Source of the DNA: Candidatus Daviesbacteria bacterium
GTDB lineage: Bacteria > Patescibacteriota > Microgenomatia > Daviesbacterales > UBA10151
DNA length: 45,615 nt
Assembly (NCBI GenBank): GCA_016176415.1
Contig: JACOXH010000003.1
Span: forward strand, 76,419 to 122,033
Direction of reading: 5' to 3'
The first letter of the stretch is position 1, and the number at the start of each line of letters is the position of its first letter. The notes beneath the pieces are model-generated. The model saw nothing but the letters and a program-made list of their open reading frames with translations, did no database searches and was not told the DNA's origin. Positions 14,917 to 23,487 of the stretch are shown here, one piece after another. Position numbers and translations under genes: made by a program.

Positions 14917-16482
14917 ATGTATTGGGCTGACAGGGTAGCAAAAGAAATAATAGATTCAGGAAAATTCAAACCATATTGGGTGGATGATATGTTCACCCCT
15001 TCAGGTTTTGCGCATATTGGTTCTTTAAGAGGGCCTTTGGTACATGATTTAATCTACAAAGCTTTGAAGCATGCAGGTGTAGAGGCAACTTTTAGTTTTG
15101 TGATCAATGATTTTGATCCTATTGATGGTTTGCCTGAAGACCTACAGAAAGATTTTTCCAAATATTTAGGTTTTCCTTTAAGACAAGCTCCTTCTCCAAA
15201 AGAAGGTTTTGAATCCTTTGCTGCATATTTTGCAGATGATTTTAAAAATGTGCTTGCCAGTTTGGGAGTAAAGCCTGTTTTTTATTCTTCATATGATATG
15301 TATCATGAGGGTAAGTTTGATGTGGCAGTAAGGATTGCTTTGGATGATGCAGATAAAATTCAGGATATTTATCAGAAAGTCAGTGGTAGTAAAAAGAAAG
15401 AAGCAGGTTGGTTGCCTCTGCAGGTGATTTGCGAAAACTGTGGTAAGTTAGGCACGACAAGAGTACATAATTGGGATGGCAAAACTGTGGCATACACTTG
15501 TGAGATAAATATGGTTAAGTGGGCTCAAGGGTGTGGGCATTCAGGTAGAATCTCACCATTTGGTGGAAATGGAAAGCTGCCATGGAAAGTTGATTGGCCT
15601 GCACACTGGATGGTTTTGGGGATTACTATTGAAGGGGCAGGAAAAGACCATGCATCAGCGGGCGGATCGATGGATATTGCCAGACAACTTGTTAAGGAAG
15701 TTTTCCATATTGATCAACCATATAACTTCCCGTATGAACATTTCTTAATTGGTGGTAAGAAAATGTCTTCGTCAAAAGGTTTGGGATTTAAAGCAAGGGA
15801 TGCGCAAGCCCTTCTTCCTGTAGAAGTTGCAAGGTTTCTTTTTACAAGGACTGATTACAGACAGGCTTTGGAATTTGATCCAATGGGGACAATGGCTATA
15901 CCGGATTTATTTGATGAATATGACAGGTGTTATGAGTCATGGATAGAAGGTTCTAATGAGGATTTTGCCAGAGTTTTTGAGATGTCTCTAATAGGTGATC
16001 CTCCTCCTAAAGAAAAAACCTTGTTACCAAGATTCAGAGATGTTGTTAACTACATTCAAATGCCCAATATTGATATTCTGAAAAAATATGCGGAAATAAA
16101 TGGTAAAGAGTTAACAAAAACAGAAACAGATATTATTAATGAACGGGTCAAATATGCCAGGATTTGGCTGGAAAAATATGCACCTGATGAGTTTAAGTTA
16201 CAAATAAGTGAAACCTTGCCTGAAAAAGCAAAAGATTTAACAGAGGAGCAAAAAGAGTTTCTTGTAAAAGCTGTTAATTTAATTGAACAAAATGATGATC
16301 CTGAAAAGCTGCAACTTGCTTTATATAATTTAACAAAAGAATTAAAAGCTGATGCCAAAAAATCTTTCTCTGCTCTCTATATTGCTTTAATTGGTAAAGA
16401 ATTTGGTCCAAAAGCTGCATGGTTTTTACTGCAATATCCTAAGGAAAAAGTGATTAACAGATTAAAAGAGGCTGCAAAATGA
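14917..16482 (+). CDS. lysS: Class I lysyl-tRNA synthetase
   Basis: A 521-residue class I (archaeal-type) LysRS. The Rossmann catalytic core has the HIGH motif as H33-I-G-S36 in FTPSGFAHIGSLRG and the KMSKS motif as K282-M-S-S-S286 in IGGKKMSSSKG. A zinc-knuckle-like insertion has C172-x2-C175 and C195...C206. The C-terminal part (about 330-521) is helical, as in the family. Class I LysRS is typical of archaea and scattered bacteria and replaces the class II enzyme. The 3' end overlaps the HD-domain gene by 4 nt. Confidence 0.96.
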   Translation: MYWADRVAKEIIDSGKFKPYWVDDMFTPSGFAHIGSLRGPLVHDLIYKALKHAGVEATFSFVINDFDPIDGLPEDLQKDFSKYLGFPLRQAPSPKEGFESFAAYFADDFKNVLASLGVKPVFYSSYDMYHEGKFDVAVRIALDDADKIQDIYQKVSGSKKKEAGWLPLQVICENCGKLGTTRVHNWDGKTVAYTCEINMVKWAQGCGHSGRISPFGGNGKLPWKVDWPAHWMVLGITIEGAGKDHASAGGSMDIARQLVKEVFHIDQPYNFPYEHFLIGGKKMSSSKGLGFKARDAQALLPVEVARFLFTRTDYRQALEFDPMGTMAIPDLFDEYDRCYESWIEGSNEDFARVFEMSLIGDPPPKEKTLLPRFRDVVNYIQMPNIDILKKYAEINGKELTKTETDIINERVKYARIWLEKYAPDEFKLQISETLPEKAKDLTEEQKEFLVKAVNLIEQNDDPEKLQLALYNLTKELKADAKKSFSALYIALIGKEFGPKAAWFLLQYPKEKVINRLKEAAK

Positions 16483-17069
16483 ATATCAAAGAATTAAAAA
16501 AAATACTAAAAGTTTTTTTAACGCTGCAGTGGGCTAAGGAATTGCCAAGGCAGGGATTTATTGCCTTAGGGTTTAAAAGGAATGAAGCAGATTCTGTAGC
16601 TGCTCACTCGTATGTCACAGGATTGTTGGCTTATTTTTTGGCAAAAAGATTGCAAAAAGAAGGGGTAAAAATAGATCCTGAAAAAGTTCTGAAAATGGGT
16701 CTTTTTCATGATGTTGGTGAGACAATAGTGGGAGATGTAGGAACTTTTGTTAAAGGGATGGCAGGAGGAGTTTTTAAGGATATAGAGGAAGAAGGGGTTA
16801 AAGCTTTGGTGGATGGTTTGGATTCTAAAGAAGAAATAATAGATCTGATAGAGGAATATAATCAAAGAGAGTCTTTAGAAGCGAGGGTAGTGAAAGCTGC
16901 AGATAATTTAGATGCTTTGGCTCAAGCCAAAGGTGTACCTGGAGCCAAAGATGCGTTAAAATATTTTAAGCAGGTTTATCACATCACTAAATTTGACTGG
17001 CATAAAAGGGCAGTTGATTTGATATTATCAGGTGAGATAGAGCCAGGGAGGGAATGGCAGAAACACTAG
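16479..17069 (+). CDS. HD-domain phosphohydrolase (YfbR/HDDC2-like)
   Basis: A 196-residue HD-superfamily protein. The metal ligands follow the family order: H43 (SVAAHSY), H77-D78 (LFHDVGE, with E81) and D142 (KAADNLDAL). The segment around H43 resembles the 5'-deoxynucleotidase YfbR/HDDC2 group, so dNMP dephosphorylation in nucleotide turnover is the best guess. The ATG overlaps the lysS stop, implying coupled translation. Confidence 0.88.
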   Translation: MNIKELKKILKVFLTLQWAKELPRQGFIALGFKRNEADSVAAHSYVTGLLAYFLAKRLQKEGVKIDPEKVLKMGLFHDVGETIVGDVGTFVKGMAGGVFKDIEEEGVKALVDGLDSKEEIIDLIEEYNQRESLEARVVKAADNLDALAQAKGVPGAKDALKYFKQVYHITKFDWHKRAVDLILSGEIEPGREWQKH

Positions 17070-17072
17070 TGT

Positions 17073-17159
17073 TGTCATCCTGAACAAAGTGAAGGATCTC
17101 TGACTTTATGTCAGTCTCAAATGAATTGAGAGATTCTTCGTCTTTGCCTCAGAATGACA
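17073..17159. repeat. Dispersed palindromic repeat (GTCATcCTGAa...CAGAATGAC type)
   Basis: An 87-bp element with imperfect inverted ends (TGTCATCCTGAA... and ...CAGAATGACA). Smaller hairpins lie inside it: CTGAC/GTCAG and TCTCA/TGAGA. It sits between the HD gene and serS. The outer arms resemble two other sites in the window, at 35148-35217 and inside secA (21977-22005). The ends match a repeat type, GTCATTCTGAGC-like, that is widespread in bacterial genomes. Confidence 0.8.
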
Positions 17160-17169
17160 GAGGGGGATT

Positions 17170-18402
17170 ATGTTAGACATAAATTTTATCAGAGACAATT
17201 TAGAAAAAGTGAAAAAAAGTATAGAAGCCAGAAAGGCTGATGTTGATGTAGATAATCTTTTAAAGCTGGACGAACAAAGAAGAGGGTTAATCGCTAAAGT
17301 TGATGGACTGCGTGCTAAAAGAAATGAAGCAGCAAGAGCAAGGGATAAGAATCAAGGAATAAGAATTAAGGGAGAACTGCAAGAATTAGAAAAAGAATTA
17401 TCAGAAACAGAAAAGCAATATCAGGATTTAATGTTGCAGGTGCCTAATATTTTACTTGATGAAGTGCCAATTGGTCCTGCAACTGAAAATAAAATAATCA
17501 GAAAAAGCGGAGAACCTACTAAATTTAACTTTAAACCAAAAGACCACATAGAGCTAGGGAAGTTACTGGACATTATTGATTTTGACAGGGGAGTAAAGGT
17601 GGGAGGATTCAGAGGATATTACTTAAAAAATGAAGGAGCAAGATTACATTGGGCAGTATTACAGTTTGCTTTTGATCATTTAATACAAAAAGGATTTTCT
17701 CCTGTATTGCCTCCAGTGATTAACAGAAGATTTGCTTTAGTGGGAGGAGGACAATTCCCCTGGGGAGAAGAGGACACGTACAAAGTAGGAGATGAAGATT
17801 TTCTGGTAGGGACTGCAGAGATTCCTTTGATGGCCATGCACTCTGATGAAACGTTTAATTTAAAAGATTTACCTAAAAAATTTGTAGGGCTGTCTTCATG
17901 TTTCAGAACAGAAATAGGTTCTTATGGCAAAGATACCAAAGGGTTGTACAGAGTGCATGAGTTTTATAAAGTAGAACAGGTAGTATTGTGTGAGGCAGAT
18001 GAAAAAGAATCTTTAGGATTTTTTGAAGATTTACAAGATAACAGTGAGGAGATTTTGCAGGAGCTGGATTTGTCCTATCAGGTAGTAGTTTTATCCTCCC
18101 AGGATATGGGCAAAAAAGCGAGCTTAACTTATGATATAGAAACCTGGATGCCGGGTAGGGAAGGTTATGGGGAAACTCACTCTAATTCCATAGTTTTGGA
18201 TTTTCAGACCAGAAGACTGAAAATTAAATACCGTGATAAAGACGGACAAGTTAAATACTGCCATGCTTTAAATAATACTGCACTTGCTTCCCCCAGAATT
18301 TTGATTGCTCTTTTGGAGAATTTTCAAATTGAAGATGGAACAGTAAAGATTCCTGAAGTGTTACGCAAATATACTGGTTTTTCTGAAATTAAACCTAAGT
18401 AG
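17170..18402 (+). CDS. serS: Seryl-tRNA synthetase
   Basis: A 410-residue class II SerRS. The N-terminal tRNA-binding coiled coil spans about 28-100 (LLKLDEQRRGLIAKVDGLRAKR...). The catalytic domain has motif 2 in LSSCFRTEIGSYGKDTKGLYRVHEFYKVEQ and motif 3 in LNNTALASPRILIALLENFQ, plus the GYGETHSNS serine-pocket region. The start is supported by a purine-rich GAGGGGG just upstream, one of the few clear ribosome sites in the window. It lies 10 bp after the palindromic repeat and just before a small membrane protein gene. Confidence 0.97.
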   Translation: MLDINFIRDNLEKVKKSIEARKADVDVDNLLKLDEQRRGLIAKVDGLRAKRNEAARARDKNQGIRIKGELQELEKELSETEKQYQDLMLQVPNILLDEVPIGPATENKIIRKSGEPTKFNFKPKDHIELGKLLDIIDFDRGVKVGGFRGYYLKNEGARLHWAVLQFAFDHLIQKGFSPVLPPVINRRFALVGGGQFPWGEEDTYKVGDEDFLVGTAEIPLMAMHSDETFNLKDLPKKFVGLSSCFRTEIGSYGKDTKGLYRVHEFYKVEQVVLCEADEKESLGFFEDLQDNSEEILQELDLSYQVVVLSSQDMGKKASLTYDIETWMPGREGYGETHSNSIVLDFQTRRLKIKYRDKDGQVKYCHALNNTALASPRILIALLENFQIEDGTVKIPEVLRKYTGFSEIKPK

Positions 18403-18412
18403 TATAGCAAGT

Positions 18413-18673
18413 ATGAGCGATTTAGAGGCAGAGATTGAACAGATAAAACAAAGAAATAAAAAGGTAGAGTCTGATAAAGCTTGGGAAACGAGCTGGAGCA
18501 GGAAAATCCTTGTGTCAGTATTCACCTATCTGGTTATTTCACTTTTTTTCTTATTTGCCGGAATAACAAATCCTTTTGTTAATGCGATAGTGCCGGCTCT
18601 GGCTTTTATTCTGTCAACAGCTTCACTTTCATATTTTAAGAACTTTTGGTTGAAATATATCTACAAGAAGTAA
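18413..18673 (+). CDS. Small two-TM membrane protein with N-terminal coiled coil
   Basis: An 86-residue protein with a charged helical N-terminus (SDLEAEIEQIKQRNKKVESDKAWE) and two hydrophobic helices (VSVFTYLVISLFFLFAGI and FVNAIVPALAFILSTASL), ending in KYIYKK. The ATG is 10 bp after serS, so it is in the same transcript. The family is not recognised. A positively charged end and coiled coil suggest a cytoplasmic partner, but the function is unknown. Confidence 0.65.
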   Translation: MSDLEAEIEQIKQRNKKVESDKAWETSWSRKILVSVFTYLVISLFFLFAGITNPFVNAIVPALAFILSTASLSYFKNFWLKYIYKK

Positions 18674-18683
18674 CCAAAGAAGT

Positions 18684-19928
18684 TTAGTTTCCCTGTTGTC
18701 TTTGACGGGCCAGCTCCATTGAAGATGATCCTGTGGCTGGTTGACTTTCCCCTCCCTGTAGTGCTCCAAAGCTGGCAGAACCTGTAGCATTAGGTTCAGT
18801 GCTTGGTTGAACAGCAGGAACTGTTGAGGCAGGTTTAGTTTCAGTTACTCTTTCCGCAGGAGTGGCAGGCAGGCTTGTAGTGGTTTTGGAAGGCTGGCCT
18901 ACCCCCAAAATAAAGTAAGCAGAAGCTCCGATAACCAAAAGTAATAATCCAGCTCCCACCCCAATCAGCCAGAAAGGAATGCTTTTATGATTTTGAGCGG
19001 GCAGATTAGGTACTTCCGGATTTGCAGCAGGAACGACCAGGGTTTCGGCAGAAGCAGGGACAGGCTGGGGAGCGTTATTAGTTATCAAATGCGATAGATC
19101 TGTAGGAACAGAATCAGCAGCCGGAGGAGTATTCGTATCTGGGGGAGCTGAAGGCACATTAGCTGCTACACTCCAGCTGGGTTGACCGACAGCCTGTTCG
19201 GAGCCGGTAGGTTGAGCAGGCGTATTCCAGGGGTTATCTGTAGGCGTGAATGAGGTTGAAGTAGCATTATCCGGTGTGGCGGCCGGTTCAGCCGAAGCAG
19301 GCGGAGAAGGAGTAAAGGTGGGAGCAGGATCGGGAGCGGGTTGGATATTTTCAGCCATGGTAGCAGTAGAAGGCTGTACAGAAGAAAGTATTGGGTCTGC
19401 AGCTTGAGGTTCGGGTGAGGGGGTAGGCTGTATTGTGGGAGCCCAAACGGATGCGGTGTCAGCAGGGGCTGTGTTATCAGGTGTCCCTTGAGGAGTTGGA
19501 TTATCATCTGAAGCCAGGGTTTGTGTCCATGGATTTATAGGTGCAGCAGGAGCAGGTTCTGCATTGGGTTGGGGAGCAGGAAATGGTGCAGCCGGCCAAG
19601 AGGGAACGGCAGCAGAAGATGAATCCGGCTGGACCGGAGCAGGTTCAGTTGGCGTGGCAGGATAAGCAGTCTGCGGATCTGTTTGAGGAGGAGTCCACAG
19701 TGAAGATGGTTCAGCAGGAGGGGGGGTTGTTTGAGCAGGATCTGCCCATGGATTGGAGGAAAAAGCTGTTGACGGAGACTGACTTGCATCAAAGGGCGAA
19801 ACAGGATCAGGCATTGGGGCAGCTGGTTGTGGTTGACCGGCATCTGTAGGAGGCCAGGTAGCAGGCGGAGTGCCATTTGAAGCATCAGGCGCAGAAGGTG
19901 GAATATTTGGATTGTTTTGATTGTCCAT
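18684..19928 (-). CDS. Proline/alanine-rich protein with a single TM helix
   Basis: A 414-residue low-complexity protein. Residues 1-315 are rich in Pro, Ala, Ser, Thr and Gln, with tryptophans at intervals in short motifs (N-P-W at 59-61, 132-134 and 232-234; also SLW, SVW, PSW). A basic HKS precedes a TM helix at about 318-342, followed by a Ser/Thr-rich tail. There is no signal peptide, so the Pro-rich part is probably cytoplasmic and the tail outside, though the reverse is possible. The regular NPW spacing may mark binding sites. Antisense frames here stay open because of the biased composition. No function can be assigned. Confidence 0.8.
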   Translation of the reverse strand: MDNQNNPNIPPSAPDASNGTPPATWPPTDAGQPQPAAPMPDPVSPFDASQSPSTAFSSNPWADPAQTTPPPAEPSSLWTPPQTDPQTAYPATPTEPAPVQPDSSSAAVPSWPAAPFPAPQPNAEPAPAAPINPWTQTLASDDNPTPQGTPDNTAPADTASVWAPTIQPTPSPEPQAADPILSSVQPSTATMAENIQPAPDPAPTFTPSPPASAEPAATPDNATSTSFTPTDNPWNTPAQPTGSEQAVGQPSWSVAANVPSAPPDTNTPPAADSVPTDLSHLITNNAPQPVPASAETLVVPAANPEVPNLPAQNHKSIPFWLIGVGAGLLLLVIGASAYFILGVGQPSKTTTSLPATPAERVTETKPASTVPAVQPSTEPNATGSASFGALQGGESQPATGSSSMELARQRQQGN

Positions 19929-19953
19929 TTGGGCAGAATATTAAAGTGATTTT

Positions 19954-19982
19954 AGTATAAAAAGAGGATGTCTAATTGTCAA
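19954..19982 (-). promoter_or_regulatory. Consensus promoter for the proline-rich protein
   Basis: Minus-strand TTGACA (19977-19982), a 17-bp spacer and TATACT (19954-19959). The predicted leader is about 20 nt before the ATG at 19928. The strong promoter suggests the protein is abundant. Confidence 0.75.
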
Positions 19983-20012
19983 TGATGAATCCGCAGAAGC
20001 TGTACTACGCCG

Positions 20013-20041
20013 TTCACTTATTGCCCTGGGAAGGTTATAAT
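20013..20041 (+). promoter_or_regulatory. Promoter for secA, leaderless layout
   Basis: TTCACT (20013-20018), a 17-bp spacer and a perfect TATAAT (20036-20041). The -10 ends 7 nt before the ATG at 20049, so transcription should start at or next to the A of the start codon. Confidence 0.6.
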
Positions 20042-20048
20042 ATGCACT

Positions 20049-22811
20049 ATGCTTGGATTTTTAGGAAAACTACTGGATTCAAATGAGAGAGAAATAAATA
20101 AGCTTAAATTAGTGGTGGAGTCTGTTAATGCTCTGGAGAAAAGGTATGCCAGGTTGTCTGATAAAGAGCTTAAAGGGTTATTTGCCAAATTTAAGTCAGA
20201 ACATGGGCGTGGCAAAAGTTTAGATGATCTCTTGCCTGAAGCTTTTGCTGCTGTAAGAGAAGCAGCCAAAAGAACAATAAAACAACGCCACTTTGATGTC
20301 CAGATGATGGCAGCTGTCACTTTGCATCAGGGTAAGATTGCTGAACAAAAAACCGGTGAAGGTAAAACTCTTTCTGCAACTCTTGCCCTTTTCCTGAATG
20401 CTGTAGCAGGTAAAGGTGCACACCTTGTAACAGTAAACGATTATTTGGCTCAGCGTGACTGTGGTTGGATGGGGCCAGTTTTCTATGCTTTAGGCGTAAG
20501 TTGCGCTGCCATTGTTCATGATACAGCCTTTATATATGACCCAAAGCACAAAAATACTACTCATGAAGACAAGCGCCTGCAGCATCTCCGTCCAATCTCC
20601 CGGAAAGAAGCTTATGATGCAGATATAACTTATGGCACCAACAACGAGTTTGGTTTTGATTATCTTCGCGATAATATGGTGACTACTTTGGCTGAACAAA
20701 GACAGCGCGGTCATTTTTTTGCAGTGGTTGATGAAGTTGATTCGATTTTGATTGATGAGGCGAGAACTCCTTTAATTATTTCTCAACCTGCGCAAGAGGC
20801 TACGGATAAGTACTATCAATTTACCAAAATCATAGATTCTTTAGCCGCTTCTGATTATGTAGTTGATGAGAAAGCTCACACGGCACACTTAACAGAAAAC
20901 GGTATTCTAAAAATAGAAAAAATATTAAAAGTTGACAACCTTTATGAAAAAGATTTTTCCGCACTTCATCATCTGGAAGAAGCTTTGAAAGCCAGGACTT
21001 TATTCCAAAAAGATAAAAATTATATTGTTAAAGACGGAGAGGTAATTATTGTTGATGAGTTTACCGGCAGACTGATGCCGGGCAGGAGATATTCTGAAGG
21101 TTTACATCAGGCTATTGAGGCCAAAGAAGGGGTTGCTATTCAACAGGAATCTCAAACTCTGGCCACTATTTCTTTTCAAAACTACTTCAGGATGTATCAA
21201 AAACTGGCAGGTATGACCGGTACCGCTGCTACAGAAGCAGAAGAGTTTAATAAAATATACAAACTGGAAGTAGTAGTAATTCCTACCAATAATCCAATGA
21301 TCAGGGAAGACAGGGCAGATGTTATTTATAAAACACAATCTGCAAAATATACGGCTGTTGCCAATTTAGTTGAAGAACTATATAAAAAAGGCCAGCCTGT
21401 TTTAGTTGGTACTACCTCAATTGAAAAGAATGAATTTCTTTCAGAGTTATTGAAAAGAAAAGGCGTTTCTCATGCGTTGCTTAATGCCAAAAATCACGAA
21501 AGAGAAGCGGAGATTATTTCGCATGCCGGTGAAAAAGGCGCAGTGACTGTGGCTACCAATATGGCGGGAAGAGGAGTAGATATTACTTTGGGTAAAGGTA
21601 CGGCAGACTTGGGAGGTTTGTATGTAATAGGCACAGAAAGACATGAATCAAGAAGAATAGATAACCAGTTAAGAGGCCGTTCAGGTAGACAGGGTGACCC
21701 GGGGGAAACCAGGTTTTTTGTCTCTTTGGAAGATGATCTGATGAGAATTTTTGGTGGAGAACAAGTTTCCAAAGTAATGGGTTTTTTGAAGATGCCTGAA
21801 GATGTGCCGATTGAACACGGGCTTATTTCCCGCGCTATTGAAGGAGCGCAGAAAAAAGTAGAAGGTCACAATTTTGATGCCAGAAAACACACCGTGGAAT
21901 ATGACGATGTGATGAATCAGCAAAGACAGATTATTTATGAAGTCAGGAAGAAGGTTTTGGAAACGGCTTCTTCCTCTGTCATTCCGAGCGGAGCGAGGAA
22001 TCTCTCATTAAAGGATGAAATACTGGAAAAAATCTCTGCAGAGATAAGTAATATTGTTACTATTTATTCAGAGGAAGGAATTGATGCCAAAAAGATTGTG
22101 GAAGAATTTAAAACAGTAGTGCCAATTGATGAAAACAGTCAAAAGGAGCTGGAAAAGAAGATAGCAGGTTTTTCCAATAGAGAAGAGATAATAAGCTTTT
22201 TGAGTCAATTAACTGTTGATTTCTATCACCAACGGGAACAGCAAGTGGGTGAGGAAGTTGCCAGACAAATGGAAGTGTTTGTGTATCTTAATACCATTGA
22301 TACTTTGTGGATTGAACATTTGGATACTATGGACGATCTCCGTTCCGGTATTGGGTTAAGAGGCTATGCTCAAAGAGATCCTTTAATTGAGTACAAAAGA
22401 GAAGGTTTTGATTTATTTGAGAAACTCATAGTGGAAATAGATTATGAAATAGTTCACAGAATTTTTAAAGTTGCTGTACAGGGGAATGTACCAAGCCCTC
22501 AACCTGTAACAGTAGAAGCAAGATATCCTGAAATTGAAGTAGGAGTAGAAACTGAAGGCAGTGAAATAGGTGCCAAAGTCAGAGTAGAAAGACCTCAGGG
22601 AATAGAAGTTGAAAAAGAAACAGTTCCTTTGATTGCGTCTCAAGATTCCGGGGGTACCAAGGTTACTATTGAAAGAGGGGGGCAGGTAATAGCTCAGGAA
22701 ACTTATGGTGATCAGGGGCAGCTAACTAAAGCTCATGGTAAAGTAGGCAGAAATGATCCCTGCTGGTGCGGAAGCGGAAAAAAATACAAGCGCTGTCACT
22801 ACCCCAACTAA
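20049..22811 (+). CDS. secA: Preprotein translocase ATPase SecA
   Basis: A 920-residue SecA, the motor that drives proteins through SecYEG. Walker A is in KTGEGKTLSATLALF, Walker B in VVDEVDSILIDEARTPLIIS, and the second motor domain has TNMAGRGVDITLG and RHESRRIDNQLRGRSGRQGDPG. The helical scaffold region is near FYHQREQQVGEEVARQMEVFVYLNTIDTLWIEHLDTMD. The C-terminal zinc SEC-C motif, GRNDPCWCGSGKKYKRCH, is intact. Near residues 643-653 it contains SVIPSGARNLS, the translation of a palindromic repeat arm inserted in frame. The HAD gene starts directly after its stop. Confidence 0.98.
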   Translation: MLGFLGKLLDSNEREINKLKLVVESVNALEKRYARLSDKELKGLFAKFKSEHGRGKSLDDLLPEAFAAVREAAKRTIKQRHFDVQMMAAVTLHQGKIAEQKTGEGKTLSATLALFLNAVAGKGAHLVTVNDYLAQRDCGWMGPVFYALGVSCAAIVHDTAFIYDPKHKNTTHEDKRLQHLRPISRKEAYDADITYGTNNEFGFDYLRDNMVTTLAEQRQRGHFFAVVDEVDSILIDEARTPLIISQPAQEATDKYYQFTKIIDSLAASDYVVDEKAHTAHLTENGILKIEKILKVDNLYEKDFSALHHLEEALKARTLFQKDKNYIVKDGEVIIVDEFTGRLMPGRRYSEGLHQAIEAKEGVAIQQESQTLATISFQNYFRMYQKLAGMTGTAATEAEEFNKIYKLEVVVIPTNNPMIREDRADVIYKTQSAKYTAVANLVEELYKKGQPVLVGTTSIEKNEFLSELLKRKGVSHALLNAKNHEREAEIISHAGEKGAVTVATNMAGRGVDITLGKGTADLGGLYVIGTERHESRRIDNQLRGRSGRQGDPGETRFFVSLEDDLMRIFGGEQVSKVMGFLKMPEDVPIEHGLISRAIEGAQKKVEGHNFDARKHTVEYDDVMNQQRQIIYEVRKKVLETASSSVIPSGARNLSLKDEILEKISAEISNIVTIYSEEGIDAKKIVEEFKTVVPIDENSQKELEKKIAGFSNREEIISFLSQLTVDFYHQREQQVGEEVARQMEVFVYLNTIDTLWIEHLDTMDDLRSGIGLRGYAQRDPLIEYKREGFDLFEKLIVEIDYEIVHRIFKVAVQGNVPSPQPVTVEARYPEIEVGVETEGSEIGAKVRVERPQGIEVEKETVPLIASQDSGGTKVTIERGGQVIAQETYGDQGQLTKAHGKVGRNDPCWCGSGKKYKRCHYPN
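21977..22005 (+). repeat. Repeat arm inserted in frame within secA
   Basis: TGTCATTCCGAGCGGAGCG and the following bases to 22005 are one arm of the GTCATTC-type palindromic repeat, read in frame as VIPSGARNLS. The insert sits in the variable segment between the second motor domain and the scaffold region, where SecA proteins tolerate length change. The other arm is absent here. Confidence 0.8.
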
Positions 22812-23474
22812 ATGATTAAACTGGTGGCTTTTGATTGGAACGGAACTGTCTTTTCTGATACATATGCTGTTTTAGATAGTGTCAATCAGCTATTAAAATC
22901 ATTAGAACTAAAGAGAATTACTTTAGCAAAATTCCAAAAATATTTTGATGTACCGGTAGAAAAAGCCTATTTTGAATTTGGGATTTCCAAGGAAGTTTTG
23001 CGAAAGCAAAAATACTTTATCACTCACAATTTTCATATAAATTATGAACCAAGGGCTGCCAAGGTAAGAACTAGGGCTTTTGCCAGATTCTTACTAAGAT
23101 GGCTTGTAGACAACAATGTTAAATCAATAATTTTTAGTAACCACTTGGATGAGCCAATCAGGAAACAACTTAAAAGGCTAAAGATAGATAAATATTTTTC
23201 TGCAGTTTTAGCAAACTTAAATGAAGAAACTGTTTTTGAAAGTAGGGCAAAAGAGAAAAGATTAAAAAGATACATCAAAGATAATCATTTATCAGGCAAT
23301 CAGATTATTGTTATTGGTGACACTGTAGAAGAAGTAGAAATTGGCAAAACAGTTGGGGCTGTAACTTTGGGACTCACTCATGGATTTTGTTCTATTGCCA
23401 GGTTAAAAGCTGCAAGGCCTGATTATTTGATTAGCAGTTTAAAAGAGGTGATTAATATTATTAAAAAGAGTTAA
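22812..23474 (+). CDS. HAD-superfamily hydrolase
   Basis: A 220-residue haloacid dehalogenase-fold phosphatase. Motif I is F7-D8-W-N-G-T12 (nucleophile D8), motif II is in IIFSNH, and motif IV is VIGDTVEEVEIG. The Asn at the usual DxD second Asp is common in the DWNGT group. A helical cap lies between motifs I and II. The substrate is unknown; phosphoglycolate-type or nucleotide phosphatases are closest in pattern. The ATG follows the secA TAA without a gap, so it is co-transcribed. Confidence 0.85.
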   Translation: MIKLVAFDWNGTVFSDTYAVLDSVNQLLKSLELKRITLAKFQKYFDVPVEKAYFEFGISKEVLRKQKYFITHNFHINYEPRAAKVRTRAFARFLLRWLVDNNVKSIIFSNHLDEPIRKQLKRLKIDKYFSAVLANLNEETVFESRAKEKRLKRYIKDNHLSGNQIIVIGDTVEEVEIGKTVGAVTLGLTHGFCSIARLKAARPDYLISSLKEVINIIKKS

Positions 23475-23487
23475 AATCTTAAATAGG

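Noticed and set aside
17073-17159. A CRISPR array made of the GTCAT repeats
   Set aside because: There are only three scattered, inverted-arm copies with unequal spacing and no cas genes.
19166-19885. Long alternative frames on both strands inside the proline-rich gene
   Set aside because: The biased codon composition keeps other frames open. Their products are low-complexity Leu/Pro or Gln-rich, without starts or promoters of their own.
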